Assembly: GCA_015059105.1 (NCBI GenBank)
Contig: SVBB01000006.1
Location: forward strand, 1-64,000
Reading direction: 5' to 3'
DNA length: 64,000 bases
Source of the DNA: Erysipelotrichaceae bacterium
GTDB taxonomy: Bacteria; Bacillota_I; Bacilli_A; RFN20; CAG-826
Below the pieces are notes generated by a model. It had not been told where the DNA came from, made no database searches, and saw nothing but the letters and a program-made list of their open reading frames with translations. Shown here piece by piece: positions 1 through 8,515 of the stretch; position 1 is the first letter of the stretch; every line of letters begins with the position of its first letter. The translations under genes and the position numbers were made by a program.

Positions 1-23
1 CAAAATCCGTTCTATAAAATGAA

Positions 24-56
24 CAAAAAATGAGGCAAATTTTACCTCAAAATTTT
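24..56 (-). terminator. Rho-independent terminator after the Fic gene
   Basis: On the minus strand a TGAGG/CCTCA stem with a nine-base loop is followed by a run of six T. It lies about 110 bp past the Fic stop codon. The rest of 1-164 holds nothing I can recognise. Confidence 0.6.
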
Positions 57-164
57 TGCAAAAAGGGGGAACTCAAAGGAAAATGTAACCCCATTTCGAA
101 ATACTAAATCGGACAAAAAGCATAGTTATACATATTCTATATCTATATTCACCATTAATATTAT

Positions 165-1061
165 CTAATAATTGATACCAAAATAGTCTAAATATGCTTT
201 GACAGTATCTTGACCATCTAAACATGTATCGATAAGCCAACGACGTTCTTTATTCCAGTTTTTAAGTCCACGATAATAAAACATCTTTTTACTATCTAAA
301 ATAATGAAAGGAACGATATTGTTTTTAAGGCATTCTTTGAACACTATCATACGTCCCACTCTTCCGTTTCCATCTTGAAACGGATGGATTGTTTCAAATT
401 TAACATGGAATTCAATGATTTCTTCAAGAGTGTGCTTATCTTTATCATTATATTCACCCACAAGTTTTTTCATTTCTTGAGGCACTAGCCTTGGTGGAGT
501 GGTTTCTTTATCTCCCACCACATTTGCTCTTCTTTTATATTCACCCACTTTAAACCAAGCTAGTCTAGAATCGGAAGTTCCAGTTTTAAGAATCTTATGG
601 AGTTCTTTAATAAAAGCTTCACTTAACTTATAATTAGCAAAATCAATTACTCTATCAATCATCGAAAAGTGATTAATGGTTTCAACAATATCATCAACTT
701 TAACTGCTTCATTACTGCTTTCTACTCCAATAGTTCTAGTTTCAAAAATATATCTAGTCTGATCATGAGTTAATTCACTACCTTCCATATGGTTAGAATT
801 ATAAGTTAAATCGATTTGAAGCTTATGATAAATGCCACCTTTTATACTATGCTTCTTTTCTTCCCTAAGTCTTTCTAGAAGATAGTTTTTATTCTCTTTT
901 TCATTAGATCTGACTGGTTTTTTGGCATCAGTTGGTATCTTCCAAACTCCGCTTTCTAAAGTAGCGCCTTCTACTCTTCCTAAAGCACAGTAATTACGAA
1001 CGCTTCTTTCGGATACGTTCCATAATATGGATGCTTCTTTAATAGTCATATATTTATTCAT
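165..1061 (-). CDS. Class II Fic-domain protein with N-terminal HTH
   Basis: Fic proteins transfer AMP or another phosphate-containing group to target proteins. Residues 226-237 read HPFQDGNGRVGR, a complete Fic active-site motif with its catalytic His. Residues 89-94 (SNHMEG) match the inhibitory (S/T)xxxE(G/N) motif; because it lies N-terminal to the Fic core, this is a class II, self-inhibited enzyme. Residues 1-45 look like a MerR/excisionase-type helix-turn-helix (TIKEASILWNVSERSVRNY), so the protein may also bind DNA. Its 298 residues are normal for the class. It is a single gene with no separate antitoxin next to it, as expected when the inhibitory helix is built in. The targets are unknown. 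Confidence 0.9.
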   Translation of the reverse strand: MNKYMTIKEASILWNVSERSVRNYCALGRVEGATLESGVWKIPTDAKKPVRSNEKENKNYLLERLREEKKHSIKGGIYHKLQIDLTYNSNHMEGSELTHDQTRYIFETRTIGVESSNEAVKVDDIVETINHFSMIDRVIDFANYKLSEAFIKELHKILKTGTSDSRLAWFKVGEYKRRANVVGDKETTPPRLVPQEMKKLVGEYNDKDKHTLEEIIEFHVKFETIHPFQDGNGRVGRMIVFKECLKNNIVPFIILDSKKMFYYRGLKNWNKERRWLIDTCLDGQDTVKAYLDYFGINY

Positions 1062-1080
1062 AATTCTAGTTTATATGAAT

Positions 1081-1125
1081 CGGCAAAAAACGCAATAGTT
1101 GGTCATACTTTTATGAATTTTGCCG
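1081..1125. promoter_or_regulatory. Inverted repeat upstream of the Fic gene
   Basis: CGGCAAAA (1081-1088) and TTTTGCCG (1118-1125) are perfect inverted arms 29 bp apart, inside the probable Fic promoter (TATAAA lies just upstream of the start on the minus strand). They could be an operator for the HTH of the Fic protein. The remainder of the 1062-1369 gap is AT-rich leader sequence for the two divergent genes, with no further gene visible. Confidence 0.4.
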
Positions 1126-1369
1126 TTTAGTCAGCGATGGTATGTCGCCTTTATAAATGAATAAGGAATAAATTGGAATTGAGATTTGGAAAAAAGCGAG
1201 CACAAAAAGGTAGAAAATGAAAAAAATGTAAAAGACGAAAATTGGTCGTATTTTTATTATTTTCATATTTAATTTCTGTGAATGTTTGCTTAAATAACAG
1301 AGTTATATTGTATAGCTTTCAGTTGATTATTGTTGCAAAATAATTTTACAGTTGTATTATTATGGTACA

Positions 1370-2326
1370 ATGGAAACGAATATACAAAACGCGATTAAAG
1401 TATGTGAGAGAGTGTTTGGAAACGATGTCATTTGGCACAAATACACATTTGACATGCCCTTAATCTATTCAAGCAACTTCCTGCTATATAAATTTATATT
1501 CCAGGACAAACAATATCTTTTGCTTGTTGGAAAAAATAACGATGTTTCTACCGACCTCATCAAAAACTTCTATGAATATATTAAAAACAATAATGATAAA
1601 AATGTTCTAATCTATTTATCTAACCGGAGAATATTCAACGAGCTTCATCGTGACGTTCAATATGTTTCTTTTGATGGAAAATATCAACTTGATGTAGTTA
1701 AAAGATCATATCTAATTAATAAAATAGAATACACAAAGGCGACACAACTAGTCGTCAAATACCTTCTTCTATTTAAGGATAGAAATCTTAGCACAAGACA
1801 TGTGGCAGAAAAAATCGGGTTATCAAACACCACTGTTAAAAGAGCATATGACTTCCTCGAAGAAGTTGGTGGAATAGTTCGTAACGGCATTCAAACAAGT
1901 AGTGTCGACTACAGCGTTGTTTCAAAGTCTAAACTTTTAAAAGTTATAAAAGATTATTTAATATTCCCTTATCACCGCTCTATCAGGTTATTTCTCAATC
2001 AGAGCAGCCTTGAAAAATATAAAGATGTTTTCTATATAAGTGGTGAAAATGCTTTATCAAAATATACCGAGCTAGGCGAAATGGATATCAATGAATACGC
2101 CGTTAGTAGCAAAGTTTTTGACCAACTAATAGCAGATAGCCCAAACGATCAAGATGGTGAGCTATACAATATTGAAGATTTTATCTATGATCCAAAACTT
2201 TTCGCTAATAAAAAATACATCGACATCATAGATACATATATCATCATCACAAATCGATATAAAAATAATGGTGACCCACGAATCAAACAGGCGATCAAGG
2301 AACTAGAAAGGAAGATAGTCAAATGA
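1370..2326 (+). CDS. AbiEi-like winged-helix antitoxin/regulator
   Basis: This gene overlaps the next one by four bases (ATGA), and the next gene encodes a nucleotidyltransferase; the order matches type IV AbiE antitoxin-toxin pairs. Residues about 125-165 form a helix-turn-helix (RHVAEKIGLSNTTVKRAYDFLEE) ahead of a C-terminal half without clear motifs. The N-terminal part has no motif I recognise. The product is about 318 residues, longer than many AbiEi proteins. A TTG at 1352 could start the frame, but I prefer ATG 1370. No Shine-Dalgarno is visible; TATTAT-like boxes lie directly upstream, so translation may be leaderless. The AbiEi call rests on the wHTH and the neighbour, not on a domain search. 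Confidence 0.6.
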   Translation: METNIQNAIKVCERVFGNDVIWHKYTFDMPLIYSSNFLLYKFIFQDKQYLLLVGKNNDVSTDLIKNFYEYIKNNNDKNVLIYLSNRRIFNELHRDVQYVSFDGKYQLDVVKRSYLINKIEYTKATQLVVKYLLLFKDRNLSTRHVAEKIGLSNTTVKRAYDFLEEVGGIVRNGIQTSSVDYSVVSKSKLLKVIKDYLIFPYHRSIRLFLNQSSLEKYKDVFYISGENALSKYTELGEMDINEYAVSSKVFDQLIADSPNDQDGELYNIEDFIYDPKLFANKKYIDIIDTYIIITNRYKNNGDPRIKQAIKELERKIVK

Positions 2327-3075
2327 AAATAAACCATCAATACTTCGACACCCTTTTACACTTTCTTGGCGAATATAAAGACTTTTTCTTTATCATTGGC
2401 GGTTATGCTGCAGCGCTTAATATCGAATCATTCGAAGGTGAATTTAGAGCAACAAAAGATTTTGATATAGTTTTGATCAGTAAAATAGATAATTCAGACT
2501 TTTCAAAACACTTAGTCGATATGATACTTGAGGGAGGTTACTATTTTAAATATACAAACGATAAGAGAACAGCGTATCGCTTTGAAAGACCTTTATATAG
2601 TGGCTTTCCAAAAACAATAGAGTTATTCGTAGAAGAAGGAATATACCCACAATCAAATAACAATGCTATCGCAAGTATTGACGTTGAAATAAATGAAGAA
2701 AAGATTTCTGCGATTGTGCTAAACAAAGATATTTATTCATTTGCTACTGAACATATCATTATTATTGATGGCATACCAACATTAGACATGTTTAGTTTAA
2801 TTGCGTTAAAATCATATGCTTTTTTTGAAAACAAGCGATTGTTCGAGCAAAAGAAAGTAGATAAAAACGATTATTTAAAACATAGACGAGATATTTTTAG
2901 ATTATTAATGTATTTCAACGAGGATTATTCCTCTTACCCTATTCCAGAAATACTAACAAAATCACTTAATGATTTTTTGCCAGTTTTAGAACAATCGCAA
3001 GATTTATCAAAAGAAGAACGCGTCGATATCAACTCAATCATCAATTTGTATAAAAAGGTATTTATTAGGCATTAA
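2323..3075 (+). CDS. AbiEii-like nucleotidyltransferase
   Basis: The frame reads IIGGYAAALN at residues about 23-32 and ATKDFDIVLI about 20 residues later, the GG...T-x-D-x-D arrangement of minimal nucleotidyltransferases in the AbiEii/DUF1814-like group. Such toxins nucleotidylate targets, for example tRNA ends, and are restrained by the partner gene. The 250-residue length fits. The four-base overlap with the upstream regulator indicates translational coupling and a balanced pair. Substrate and toxicity are inferred from family and context. Confidence 0.65.
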   Translation: MKINHQYFDTLLHFLGEYKDFFFIIGGYAAALNIESFEGEFRATKDFDIVLISKIDNSDFSKHLVDMILEGGYYFKYTNDKRTAYRFERPLYSGFPKTIELFVEEGIYPQSNNNAIASIDVEINEEKISAIVLNKDIYSFATEHIIIIDGIPTLDMFSLIALKSYAFFENKRLFEQKKVDKNDYLKHRRDIFRLLMYFNEDYSSYPIPEILTKSLNDFLPVLEQSQDLSKEERVDINSIINLYKKVFIRH

Positions 3076-3215
3076 AAGAATAATCTAGGAAAACACTATT
3101 TTATCAATGTAGTCTTTTCTTTTGTGTTTTAAGGAATATGTCTTATTTATAAGAGGTGTTACTATCGTCCTAATATATATAAAAAACTCTTTTATAAAGG
3201 GAAAACTAAGGTATA

Positions 3216-3647
3216 ATGATAATACGTATGAACGAAAAAGGTAAAAAAGGCATCATCATCGGTGTAGCCGCATTCGAAGCATTATTTTTGATTTTTGCTT
3301 TGGTTATTTCTATCATTGTCTTCACCACTATTACTAATGGAGAAGGAATGACAGAAGAGGCATGGAAAGCTGCTAACATCGATAAGAACGGTCCATTCAT
3401 TGGATTCTTACAAAATAACAATATGGCCTTCTTTGCCATCTTCATCATTCCAACTCTCGTATTTATCGTCGTTGACTTCATCTACTTCGCGATTATCGCT
3501 AGCAAGAAAGAAAGCAGCTTAAGCGATGCCGAACTCAAGGCCATTAAAAAACAAGCTGAAGAAGAAGTTAGAGCGGAGATGCTAGAGCAGATGAAAGCAG
3601 AACTAAAACAAGAAAAAGAAGAAAATAAAGAAGAAAAACCGGAATAA
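3216..3647 (+). CDS. Small two-TM protein with charged coiled-coil tail
   Basis: I do not recognise a family. There are two clear membrane segments, at about residues 12-37 and 70-93, followed by a highly charged Glu/Lys-rich C-terminal tail of about 45 residues that should form a coiled coil in the cytoplasm. The start is ambiguous: ATG 3216 has a weak AAGG four bases upstream, while ATG 3228 sits 10 bp after a TATAAT and would be almost leaderless. The terminator hairpin overlaps its stop codon. Confidence 0.7.
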   Translation: MIIRMNEKGKKGIIIGVAAFEALFLIFALVISIIVFTTITNGEGMTEEAWKAANIDKNGPFIGFLQNNNMAFFAIFIIPTLVFIVVDFIYFAIIASKKESSLSDAELKAIKKQAEEEVRAEMLEQMKAELKQEKEENKEEKPE

Positions 3648-3664
3648 CCGGTTTTCCTTTTTGT
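3634..3664. terminator. Bidirectional terminator between convergent genes
   Basis: AAAACCGG and CCGGTTTT form a perfect 8-bp stem with a 5-base loop that contains the upstream gene's stop codon, with T- and A-rich flanks. It serves the membrane-protein gene on the plus strand and probably the PIN gene on the minus strand. Confidence 0.8.
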
Positions 3665-3674
3665 TAGCTTTATA

Positions 3675-4076
3675 CTATATCAATACAACGTTTGCGTTTC
3701 GATATTGCGACACTTTTTCATCTTTTGTCATCAAGATATACCCGCCAACTGCTGCTGTTGCAAGAAGTATATGGTCAAAAGGATCCTTGTGTATTTTTTC
3801 ATTAAGGAAAACATCAATTGCACGTACATATTCTGCCCTAATAGGCACAATTTCAATATTTAAGTCTCTTAGCATGTTGTGCAATTCACTTGCGCTTATT
3901 GGAACATTTTCTGGGTGAGTAAAATGCTTTATACCAACCTCCCAAATTGAAGCTACTGATACAGCAAGAGAATTATGATCATATTTAAGCCACTGTTTGC
4001 CTTTTTCGCTAATTGATTTGAAATCAAATAGGCAATCAAGCAAAACGCAAGTGTCCAACAAAAGTCTTGCTTTCAT
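3675..4076 (-). CDS. PIN-domain toxin (VapC-like)
   Basis: PIN toxins are Mg2+-dependent RNases. The protein starts with LLLDTCVLLD, carrying the first PIN aspartate, has SVASIWEVGIK with the conserved Glu, and HKDPFDHILLATA plus LMTKDEK with the later acidic residues. The 133-residue length is typical. It follows its antitoxin gene by 2 bp in one operon. The RNA target cannot be read from the sequence. Confidence 0.9.
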   Translation of the reverse strand: MKARLLLDTCVLLDCLFDFKSISEKGKQWLKYDHNSLAVSVASIWEVGIKHFTHPENVPISASELHNMLRDLNIEIVPIRAEYVRAIDVFLNEKIHKDPFDHILLATAAVGGYILMTKDEKVSQYRNANVVLI

Positions 4077-4078
4077 AA

Positions 4079-4315
4079 CTAATCACCGTAAAAGCTATTA
4101 ACAACATCATCATACATATCACCTTTGATTTGTATTTTGATATCGCCATATAATTCTTTTCCTACGTTAAAAATATCTCTTTTTGGTCTCTTGGGTAAGA
4201 TAGAAGCAACTACCTTTCCGTTTTTAGTTATCTCTATTTCTTCTTCTTTACCTTCCTCAAGTAAAGCAATGTATTTCGATAATTGTGTTTTTAATTCATA
4301 GATGCTTACACTCAT
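4079..4315 (-). CDS. Phd/YefM-type antitoxin
   Basis: A 78-residue protein with the Phd/YefM N-terminal fold (SIYELKTQLSKYIALLEEGKEEEIEITKNGKVVASI), which binds operator DNA as a dimer. The C-terminal 35 residues are the expected toxin-neutralising tail. An AAGGAGG ribosome site precedes ATG 4315. The PIN toxin gene follows 2 bp downstream. A palindrome upstream suggests autorepression. Confidence 0.9.
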   Translation of the reverse strand: MSVSIYELKTQLSKYIALLEEGKEEEIEITKNGKVVASILPKRPKRDIFNVGKELYGDIKIQIKGDMYDDVVNSFYGD

Positions 4316-4336
4316 ATAATACCTCCTTGACTAGTT

Positions 4337-4346
4337 TGGTTAACCA
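4337..4346. promoter_or_regulatory. Palindromic operator of the Phd/PIN pair
   Basis: TGGTTAACCA is a perfect 10-bp palindrome between the Shine-Dalgarno and the probable promoter of the antitoxin gene. This is where a Phd-family autorepressor would bind. Confidence 0.5.
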
Positions 4347-4383
4347 TATTTTATCATACATGTGCATATTTACAATTAATATG

Positions 4384-4410
4384 TTGTATTTTTTTGATGT
4401 GTTATATAAT
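4384..4410 (+). promoter_or_regulatory. Possible sigma-A promoter of pyk
   Basis: TTGTAT (4384-4389) and a perfect TATAAT (4405-4410) are 15 bp apart, about 30 bp before the start codon. The -10 box is convincing; the -35 spacing is short. Confidence 0.45.
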
Positions 4411-4438
4411 TAATTCATAACATAACGAGGACATATTT

Positions 4439-5854
4439 ATGCGCAAAACAAAGATTATTTGCACTATCGGTCCTGCAAGTGAAACTGAGGAAATCCTCAT
4501 CAAAATGGCGGAAGCAGGAATGAATGTCGCAAGAGCGAATTTTTCTCATGGAGATTACGCTCAACATCAAAGAAGATTTGATTTAATCAAAAAGGTGAGA
4601 GAAGAGCTCAATAAACCAATTGCGATTCTCTTAGACACCAAAGGTCCTGAATACCGCATCGGTCTATTTGAAAATGATGAAGTCGTCTTAAAAGCTGGTG
4701 ATACATTCACCTTCACTACTGAGGAAGTAACTGGTAACCAAGAAAGAGTCACCGTTTCTTATAAAAAATTATGTGAAGAACTTGAAGTTGGTGATCCCAT
4801 CTTAGTGAATAATGGACTCGTCAGATTTAAAGTTAAAGAAATCGACTGTAAGAATATCAAATGCGAAGTAGAAATAGGCGGTAAACTTTCTAACCGCAAA
4901 TCGATGTCCTTCCCAAACAAACATTTAAAACAAGAATTCCTTTCGGAAGCTGATAAACAAGATTTATTATTCGGTATTAAAAATGATATCGACTTTGTCG
5001 CTGCGTCCTTTGTTTCCTGCAAACAAGATATGGTAGACATGAGAAAATTCTTGGATGATAACGGCGGCAAAGATATTGAAATCATCGCGAAAATTGAAAA
5101 TAGATTCGGCGTTGATAATGTCGATGAAATATGTGAAATCGCCGATGGCATCATGGTTGCTAGAGGTGACTTAGGTGTAGAAGTACCATTTATCGAAGTT
5201 CCTTCTATTCAAAAGATGTTAATTAAAAAATGCCGTATGAAAGGAAAAATTGTTGTCACTGCGACAGAAATGCTCGAATCGATGATCAATAATCCGCGTC
5301 CAACTAGAGCGGAAATCTCTGACGTTGCTAACGCAGTATATGATGGCACAAGCGCGATTATGTTATCTGGAGAATCCGCTGCTGGTAAATATCCAGTGGA
5401 AGCCACAAAGAATATGGCGGATATTGCGGAATTCACTGAAAAGAATATCAATTATAAAAAATTATTCGAAGAATCAAACTTTGAAATCAGAAATGAAACT
5501 GACGCGGTTTCTCACGCAACATGCGATATGGCGATTGATATTGGCGCAAAAGCCATCGTCGTCTCATCAATTTCAGGAGCAACTGTCCGCATGATATCAC
5601 GCTTTAGATGCCCTGTTGATATATTAGGGGTCACTACCAGTGAAAAAGTTTGGTATAAACTCGCTTTATCCTGGGGTGTCACTGCCGCTATCGCTGGAAG
5701 ATTTGAACACACAACTCCAATGTTCAACAATGCCCTTAATTTAGCAAAACTCGAATTCAACCTTAAACCAGGTGATCATGTAATCCTTACGGGTGGATCT
5801 GTTGGAGCAAGACAAGGTGGTACAAACCTCATCAAGCTCGAGACCGTCCGATAA
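4439..5854 (+). CDS. pyk: Pyruvate kinase
   Basis: Pyruvate kinase converts phosphoenolpyruvate and ADP to pyruvate and ATP in the last step of glycolysis. The frame opens with KIICTIGPAS, has the substrate-loop NFSHG, the DTKGPE motif, the catalytic-lysine region IAKIENRFG, the metal-binding VARGDLGVEVP, and the family signature around TATEMLESM...PTRAE. At 471 residues it has the usual A, B and C domains and lacks the extra C-terminal PEP-utiliser domain found in some Bacilli. A GAGGA ribosome site precedes ATG 4439. It is monocistronic between its own promoter and a strong terminator. Confidence 0.97.
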   Translation: MRKTKIICTIGPASETEEILIKMAEAGMNVARANFSHGDYAQHQRRFDLIKKVREELNKPIAILLDTKGPEYRIGLFENDEVVLKAGDTFTFTTEEVTGNQERVTVSYKKLCEELEVGDPILVNNGLVRFKVKEIDCKNIKCEVEIGGKLSNRKSMSFPNKHLKQEFLSEADKQDLLFGIKNDIDFVAASFVSCKQDMVDMRKFLDDNGGKDIEIIAKIENRFGVDNVDEICEIADGIMVARGDLGVEVPFIEVPSIQKMLIKKCRMKGKIVVTATEMLESMINNPRPTRAEISDVANAVYDGTSAIMLSGESAAGKYPVEATKNMADIAEFTEKNINYKKLFEESNFEIRNETDAVSHATCDMAIDIGAKAIVVSSISGATVRMISRFRCPVDILGVTTSEKVWYKLALSWGVTAAIAGRFEHTTPMFNNALNLAKLEFNLKPGDHVILTGGSVGARQGGTNLIKLETVR

Positions 5855-5871
5855 AAATATCTCTCCTTTTA

Positions 5872-5904
5872 AAAACTGGCCTCTCACTCATAAAAGCCAG
5901 TTTT
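5872..5904 (+). terminator. Terminator of pyk
   Basis: AAAACTGGC and GCCAGTTTT form a perfect 9-bp stem around a 15-base loop, ending in a T-rich tract, 18 bp after the pyk stop. Confidence 0.85.
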
Positions 5905-5956
5905 CTTTTGTTTAATAAACCTTTTTCTCTATCGCCATAGCACCGTATTTTTTATA

Positions 5957-6415
5957 TCATCCGTATATTTTTACTCCATCTTTAAGGATTTCGTTCATCA
6001 ATTTAATGTTTTTAATCGCTACCTCTAAGCGTATCAAATCCACTTTCTTGCCTAACGCTGATTCAAGCTCATTAACTAATTGATAATATTCAATTCCTTC
6101 TATCTCAGAAACAATCATTAGATTAACATCACTATCTTCGCGAGCTTTGTTTTTCGCATAGCTACCAAAAAGATAACAGGCACTGATATTATATTTGCTA
6201 CAAATATTTTTTACGGCTTCAACTATTGCTTCTCTATTTAAGATAACCTCGCGTTTCTTTTCATTAAGAATAGAGATCATTTGGTTATATTTAAAACTGC
6301 CTCTATAATGCTCATCATCTTCATAACGGCAATATGTTCTAAAAGGGATTCCTAAAAGAACAGAGGCTTCTGTCTGTGTTAATCCAATCTGTTTTCTTAG
6401 TTGTTTAAGTTCCAT
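5957..6415 (-). CDS. HTH-nucleotidyltransferase (MntA-like), orphan
   Basis: Residues 1-45 are an XRE-like helix-turn-helix (LRKQIGLTQTEASVLLGIPFRTYCRYE). Residues about 70-150 are a minimal nucleotidyltransferase domain with LFGSYAKNKAREDSDVNLMI. The family motif is GS, ten residues, then D-x-D; here it is D-V-N, so the second metal-binding Asp is missing. MntA proteins AMPylate and silence a HEPN/HepT RNase partner, but no HEPN gene is adjacent. I chose ATG 6415 rather than an upstream TTG (6451) because the homologue at 58335-58814 starts at the equivalent place. The TATAAT six bases before the ATG implies a leaderless mRNA. Confidence 0.8.
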   Translation of the reverse strand: MELKQLRKQIGLTQTEASVLLGIPFRTYCRYEDDEHYRGSFKYNQMISILNEKKREVILNREAIVEAVKNICSKYNISACYLFGSYAKNKAREDSDVNLMIVSEIEGIEYYQLVNELESALGKKVDLIRLEVAIKNIKLMNEILKDGVKIYG

Positions 6416-6473
6416 GGCAATATTATAAATCGTTTCTTGCCATTTTGGCAATATTGTAAGTTAGAATTTGCCA
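6413..6473. promoter_or_regulatory. Operator-promoter of the HTH-nucleotidyltransferase gene
   Basis: The perfect palindrome TTGCCATTTTGGCAA occupies 6437-6451, and further half-sites lie at 6414-6419 and 6468-6473. On the minus strand one arm (TTGCCA) also serves as a -35 box, 18 bp before TATAAT, and the first half-site overlaps the start codon. This layout fits autorepression by the encoded HTH domain. Confidence 0.6.
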
Positions 6474-6525
6474 TTTATAGTTTTAACTACAAGTTTTTTG
6501 CTCAAATACTTGCAGTTAGATTTTT

Positions 6526-7491
6526 CTATTTCTTTTCCTCATCTTTGATGAGATGCATATTGACGTGGCAATACCCTGTTGGGTTCTTATATAGGTAATC
6601 TTGATGATATTCTTCCGCATCATAGAAGTTAGCTAGTGGAAGGATTTCAATACTATATTCACCTTTGATATTATTATCAAAATAATCTTTGATTACTTTA
6701 TATTCATCTATATCAGTGAAATAGATACCGCTTCGATATTGATGTCCACTGTCTTCACCTTGTTTATCGATAGAATATGGATCAACAAATCTAAGGAAAT
6801 GTTCTAATACCTTTGTTAATGAAATGACTTCTGGGTCATAAGTCACTTCCACTGTTTCTGCATGCGTGGCTTCATGATGTTTAACTTGTTCATAAGAAGG
6901 GTTTTCAATATCCCCGTTCGCATAACCAACGCGTGTCGCGATAACTCCTTTAAGAAGAGAATAATAATGTTCTACTCCCCAGAAGCAACCACCAGCGATA
7001 TATATCTTTTTATAACGATCCCATTCATAGGCATCTCTTGGATCATGATCTCTCACGTATATTACCCCCTTATAGTTAAAGCCATTCTTTGTGACTAAAT
7101 GCGTCATTATATGATTACTACGATGTGTGTCGATGCGGAGATGACCAATTTTACTTTTGCAGTAATCGATAACTCTATCTCCAAAATTGATATCATTTGG
7201 TAAAGCGGCAATGCGGTGAATATATCCATATGGATAATCGTTATCCCATTTCCCTTCGATATAGTTATATGTTTCTTCTATTCCGATATAAAAGGCAAAC
7301 ACTCCAATGATATCACCATTATGTTCATAGACATATAAAGCATCATTATCCATATCGATTTTGATATCTTCTAATCCCGGATAATAACTTGGCCACTGAC
7401 TCGCATTACCATCATTTTTCATAACGATATGCGCGTAATCATATATCTCTAATATCTTATTAATATCTTTAATGTTTGCTTTTCTAATCAT
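6526..7491 (-). CDS. msrA: GNAT acetyltransferase-MsrA fusion
   Basis: The C-terminal half (from about residue 163) is peptide methionine-S-sulfoxide reductase: the catalytic Cys lies in GGCFWGVEHYY, followed by HAETVEVTYDP and DSGHQYRSGIYF, with a C-terminal Cys in GYCHVN. It repairs oxidised methionine. The N-terminal 155 residues look like a GNAT acetyltransferase (starts IRKANIKDINKILEIYDYA, with a YIHRIAALP strand in the core), so two enzymes share one chain. The start is ATG 7491, where the GNAT domain begins; a longer frame to 7605 would overlap the divergent gene. The GNAT substrate is unknown. Confidence 0.88.
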   Translation of the reverse strand: MIRKANIKDINKILEIYDYAHIVMKNDGNASQWPSYYPGLEDIKIDMDNDALYVYEHNGDIIGVFAFYIGIEETYNYIEGKWDNDYPYGYIHRIAALPNDINFGDRVIDYCKSKIGHLRIDTHRSNHIMTHLVTKNGFNYKGVIYVRDHDPRDAYEWDRYKKIYIAGGCFWGVEHYYSLLKGVIATRVGYANGDIENPSYEQVKHHEATHAETVEVTYDPEVISLTKVLEHFLRFVDPYSIDKQGEDSGHQYRSGIYFTDIDEYKVIKDYFDNNIKGEYSIEILPLANFYDAEEYHQDYLYKNPTGYCHVNMHLIKDEEKK

Positions 7492-7537
7492 ATATATAAG
7501 ATAATTGTAATGATATACGTCAAAAAGAGGTAACAAT

Positions 7538-8515
7538 ATGAAAAAATTTATTCCCACAATCTTCACAGTCATCATCATTGTGACACTTGCCGTTCTCGGT
7601 TTCACACTTGGAGGATTTAACTTAAGCCAAAATCAATTAGACACATTATTAATTCTCGCTATTGTCTCCGGAAGTGCCGCCGCGTACTGCTTCATCGTTG
7701 GAGAGATATCTCGCAATAATTCTCAAATGGATAAATTATGGTCAATTCTTCCAATCGCCTATACTTGGATTATCGCCGTGAAAGGTGAGATGAAAATTCG
7801 ACTTGTGATAATCGCCGTCATCACTACTTTATGGGGCATTAGATTAACATATAACTTCGCTAGAAAAGGTGCCTATCACTGGAAGTTCTGGGAAGGTAGA
7901 GAAGATTATAGATGGGAAATCGTCCGTAAATTCAAAATCTTCCAAAATCCTTTTTCATGGGCATTATTTGATTTATTCTTCATCGCTATTTATCAAAACT
8001 TATTAGTAGTTACTATGACTTTCCCAGCAGTGGCAATGATGGATTCCACTGCCCCACTTGGCGTTTGGGATTATGTCGGAGCTTCATTAGCAGCAGCCTT
8101 CTTACTATTAGAAACTATCGCCGATGAATATCAATGGAAATTCCATCAAAATAAGAAAAAACTACTGCAAAACGGCGATAAATTAGAAAATATTGAGGCG
8201 CCATATAATAAAGGTTTTAACACTACTGGTCCATGGGGATATATGAGACATCCTAACTATTTAGGAGAACAAGGCATTTGGATGTCGTTCTATATCATGA
8301 CTATCTCTGCTGGGGTTACTAATTACGGCGTATTCAACTGGAGCTGGTTTGGACCATTATTAATCGTTTTTCTCTTCCTAGCGAGTTCCCCTCTTGGAGA
8401 AAGCATTTCTAATAGCAAATATCCTGAATACAAGTATTATCTAAATTATGTATTCAAATATCTTCCATTAAGAAAATATGATTATGAAAAAGCAAAAGCT
8501 GCTTTAGAAAAATAA
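7538..8515 (+). CDS. DUF1295 (steroid 5-alpha-reductase-like) membrane protein
   Basis: A 325-residue integral membrane protein with about seven hydrophobic segments. Near residue 230 it has PWGYMRHPNYLGEQ, the RHPNYxGE signature of DUF1295 and related isoprenylcysteine methyltransferase/steroid-reductase-type enzymes, where it contributes to cofactor binding. The PEYKYYLNYVFKYLP ending is also typical. The substrate is unknown. A GAGGT ribosome site precedes ATG 7538. It is divergent from the GNAT-MsrA gene and convergent with lacZ with no spacer. Confidence 0.85.
   Translation: MKKFIPTIFTVIIIVTLAVLGFTLGGFNLSQNQLDTLLILAIVSGSAAAYCFIVGEISRNNSQMDKLWSILPIAYTWIIAVKGEMKIRLVIIAVITTLWGIRLTYNFARKGAYHWKFWEGREDYRWEIVRKFKIFQNPFSWALFDLFFIAIYQNLLVVTMTFPAVAMMDSTAPLGVWDYVGASLAAAFLLLETIADEYQWKFHQNKKKLLQNGDKLENIEAPYNKGFNTTGPWGYMRHPNYLGEQGIWMSFYIMTISAGVTNYGVFNWSWFGPLLIVFLFLASSPLGESISNSKYPEYKYYLNYVFKYLPLRKYDYEKAKAALEK

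Noticed and set aside
7492-7605. Longer N-terminus for the GNAT-MsrA protein
   Set aside because: The extra 38 residues overlap the divergent DUF1295 gene and its promoter; the GNAT fold starts at ATG 7491.
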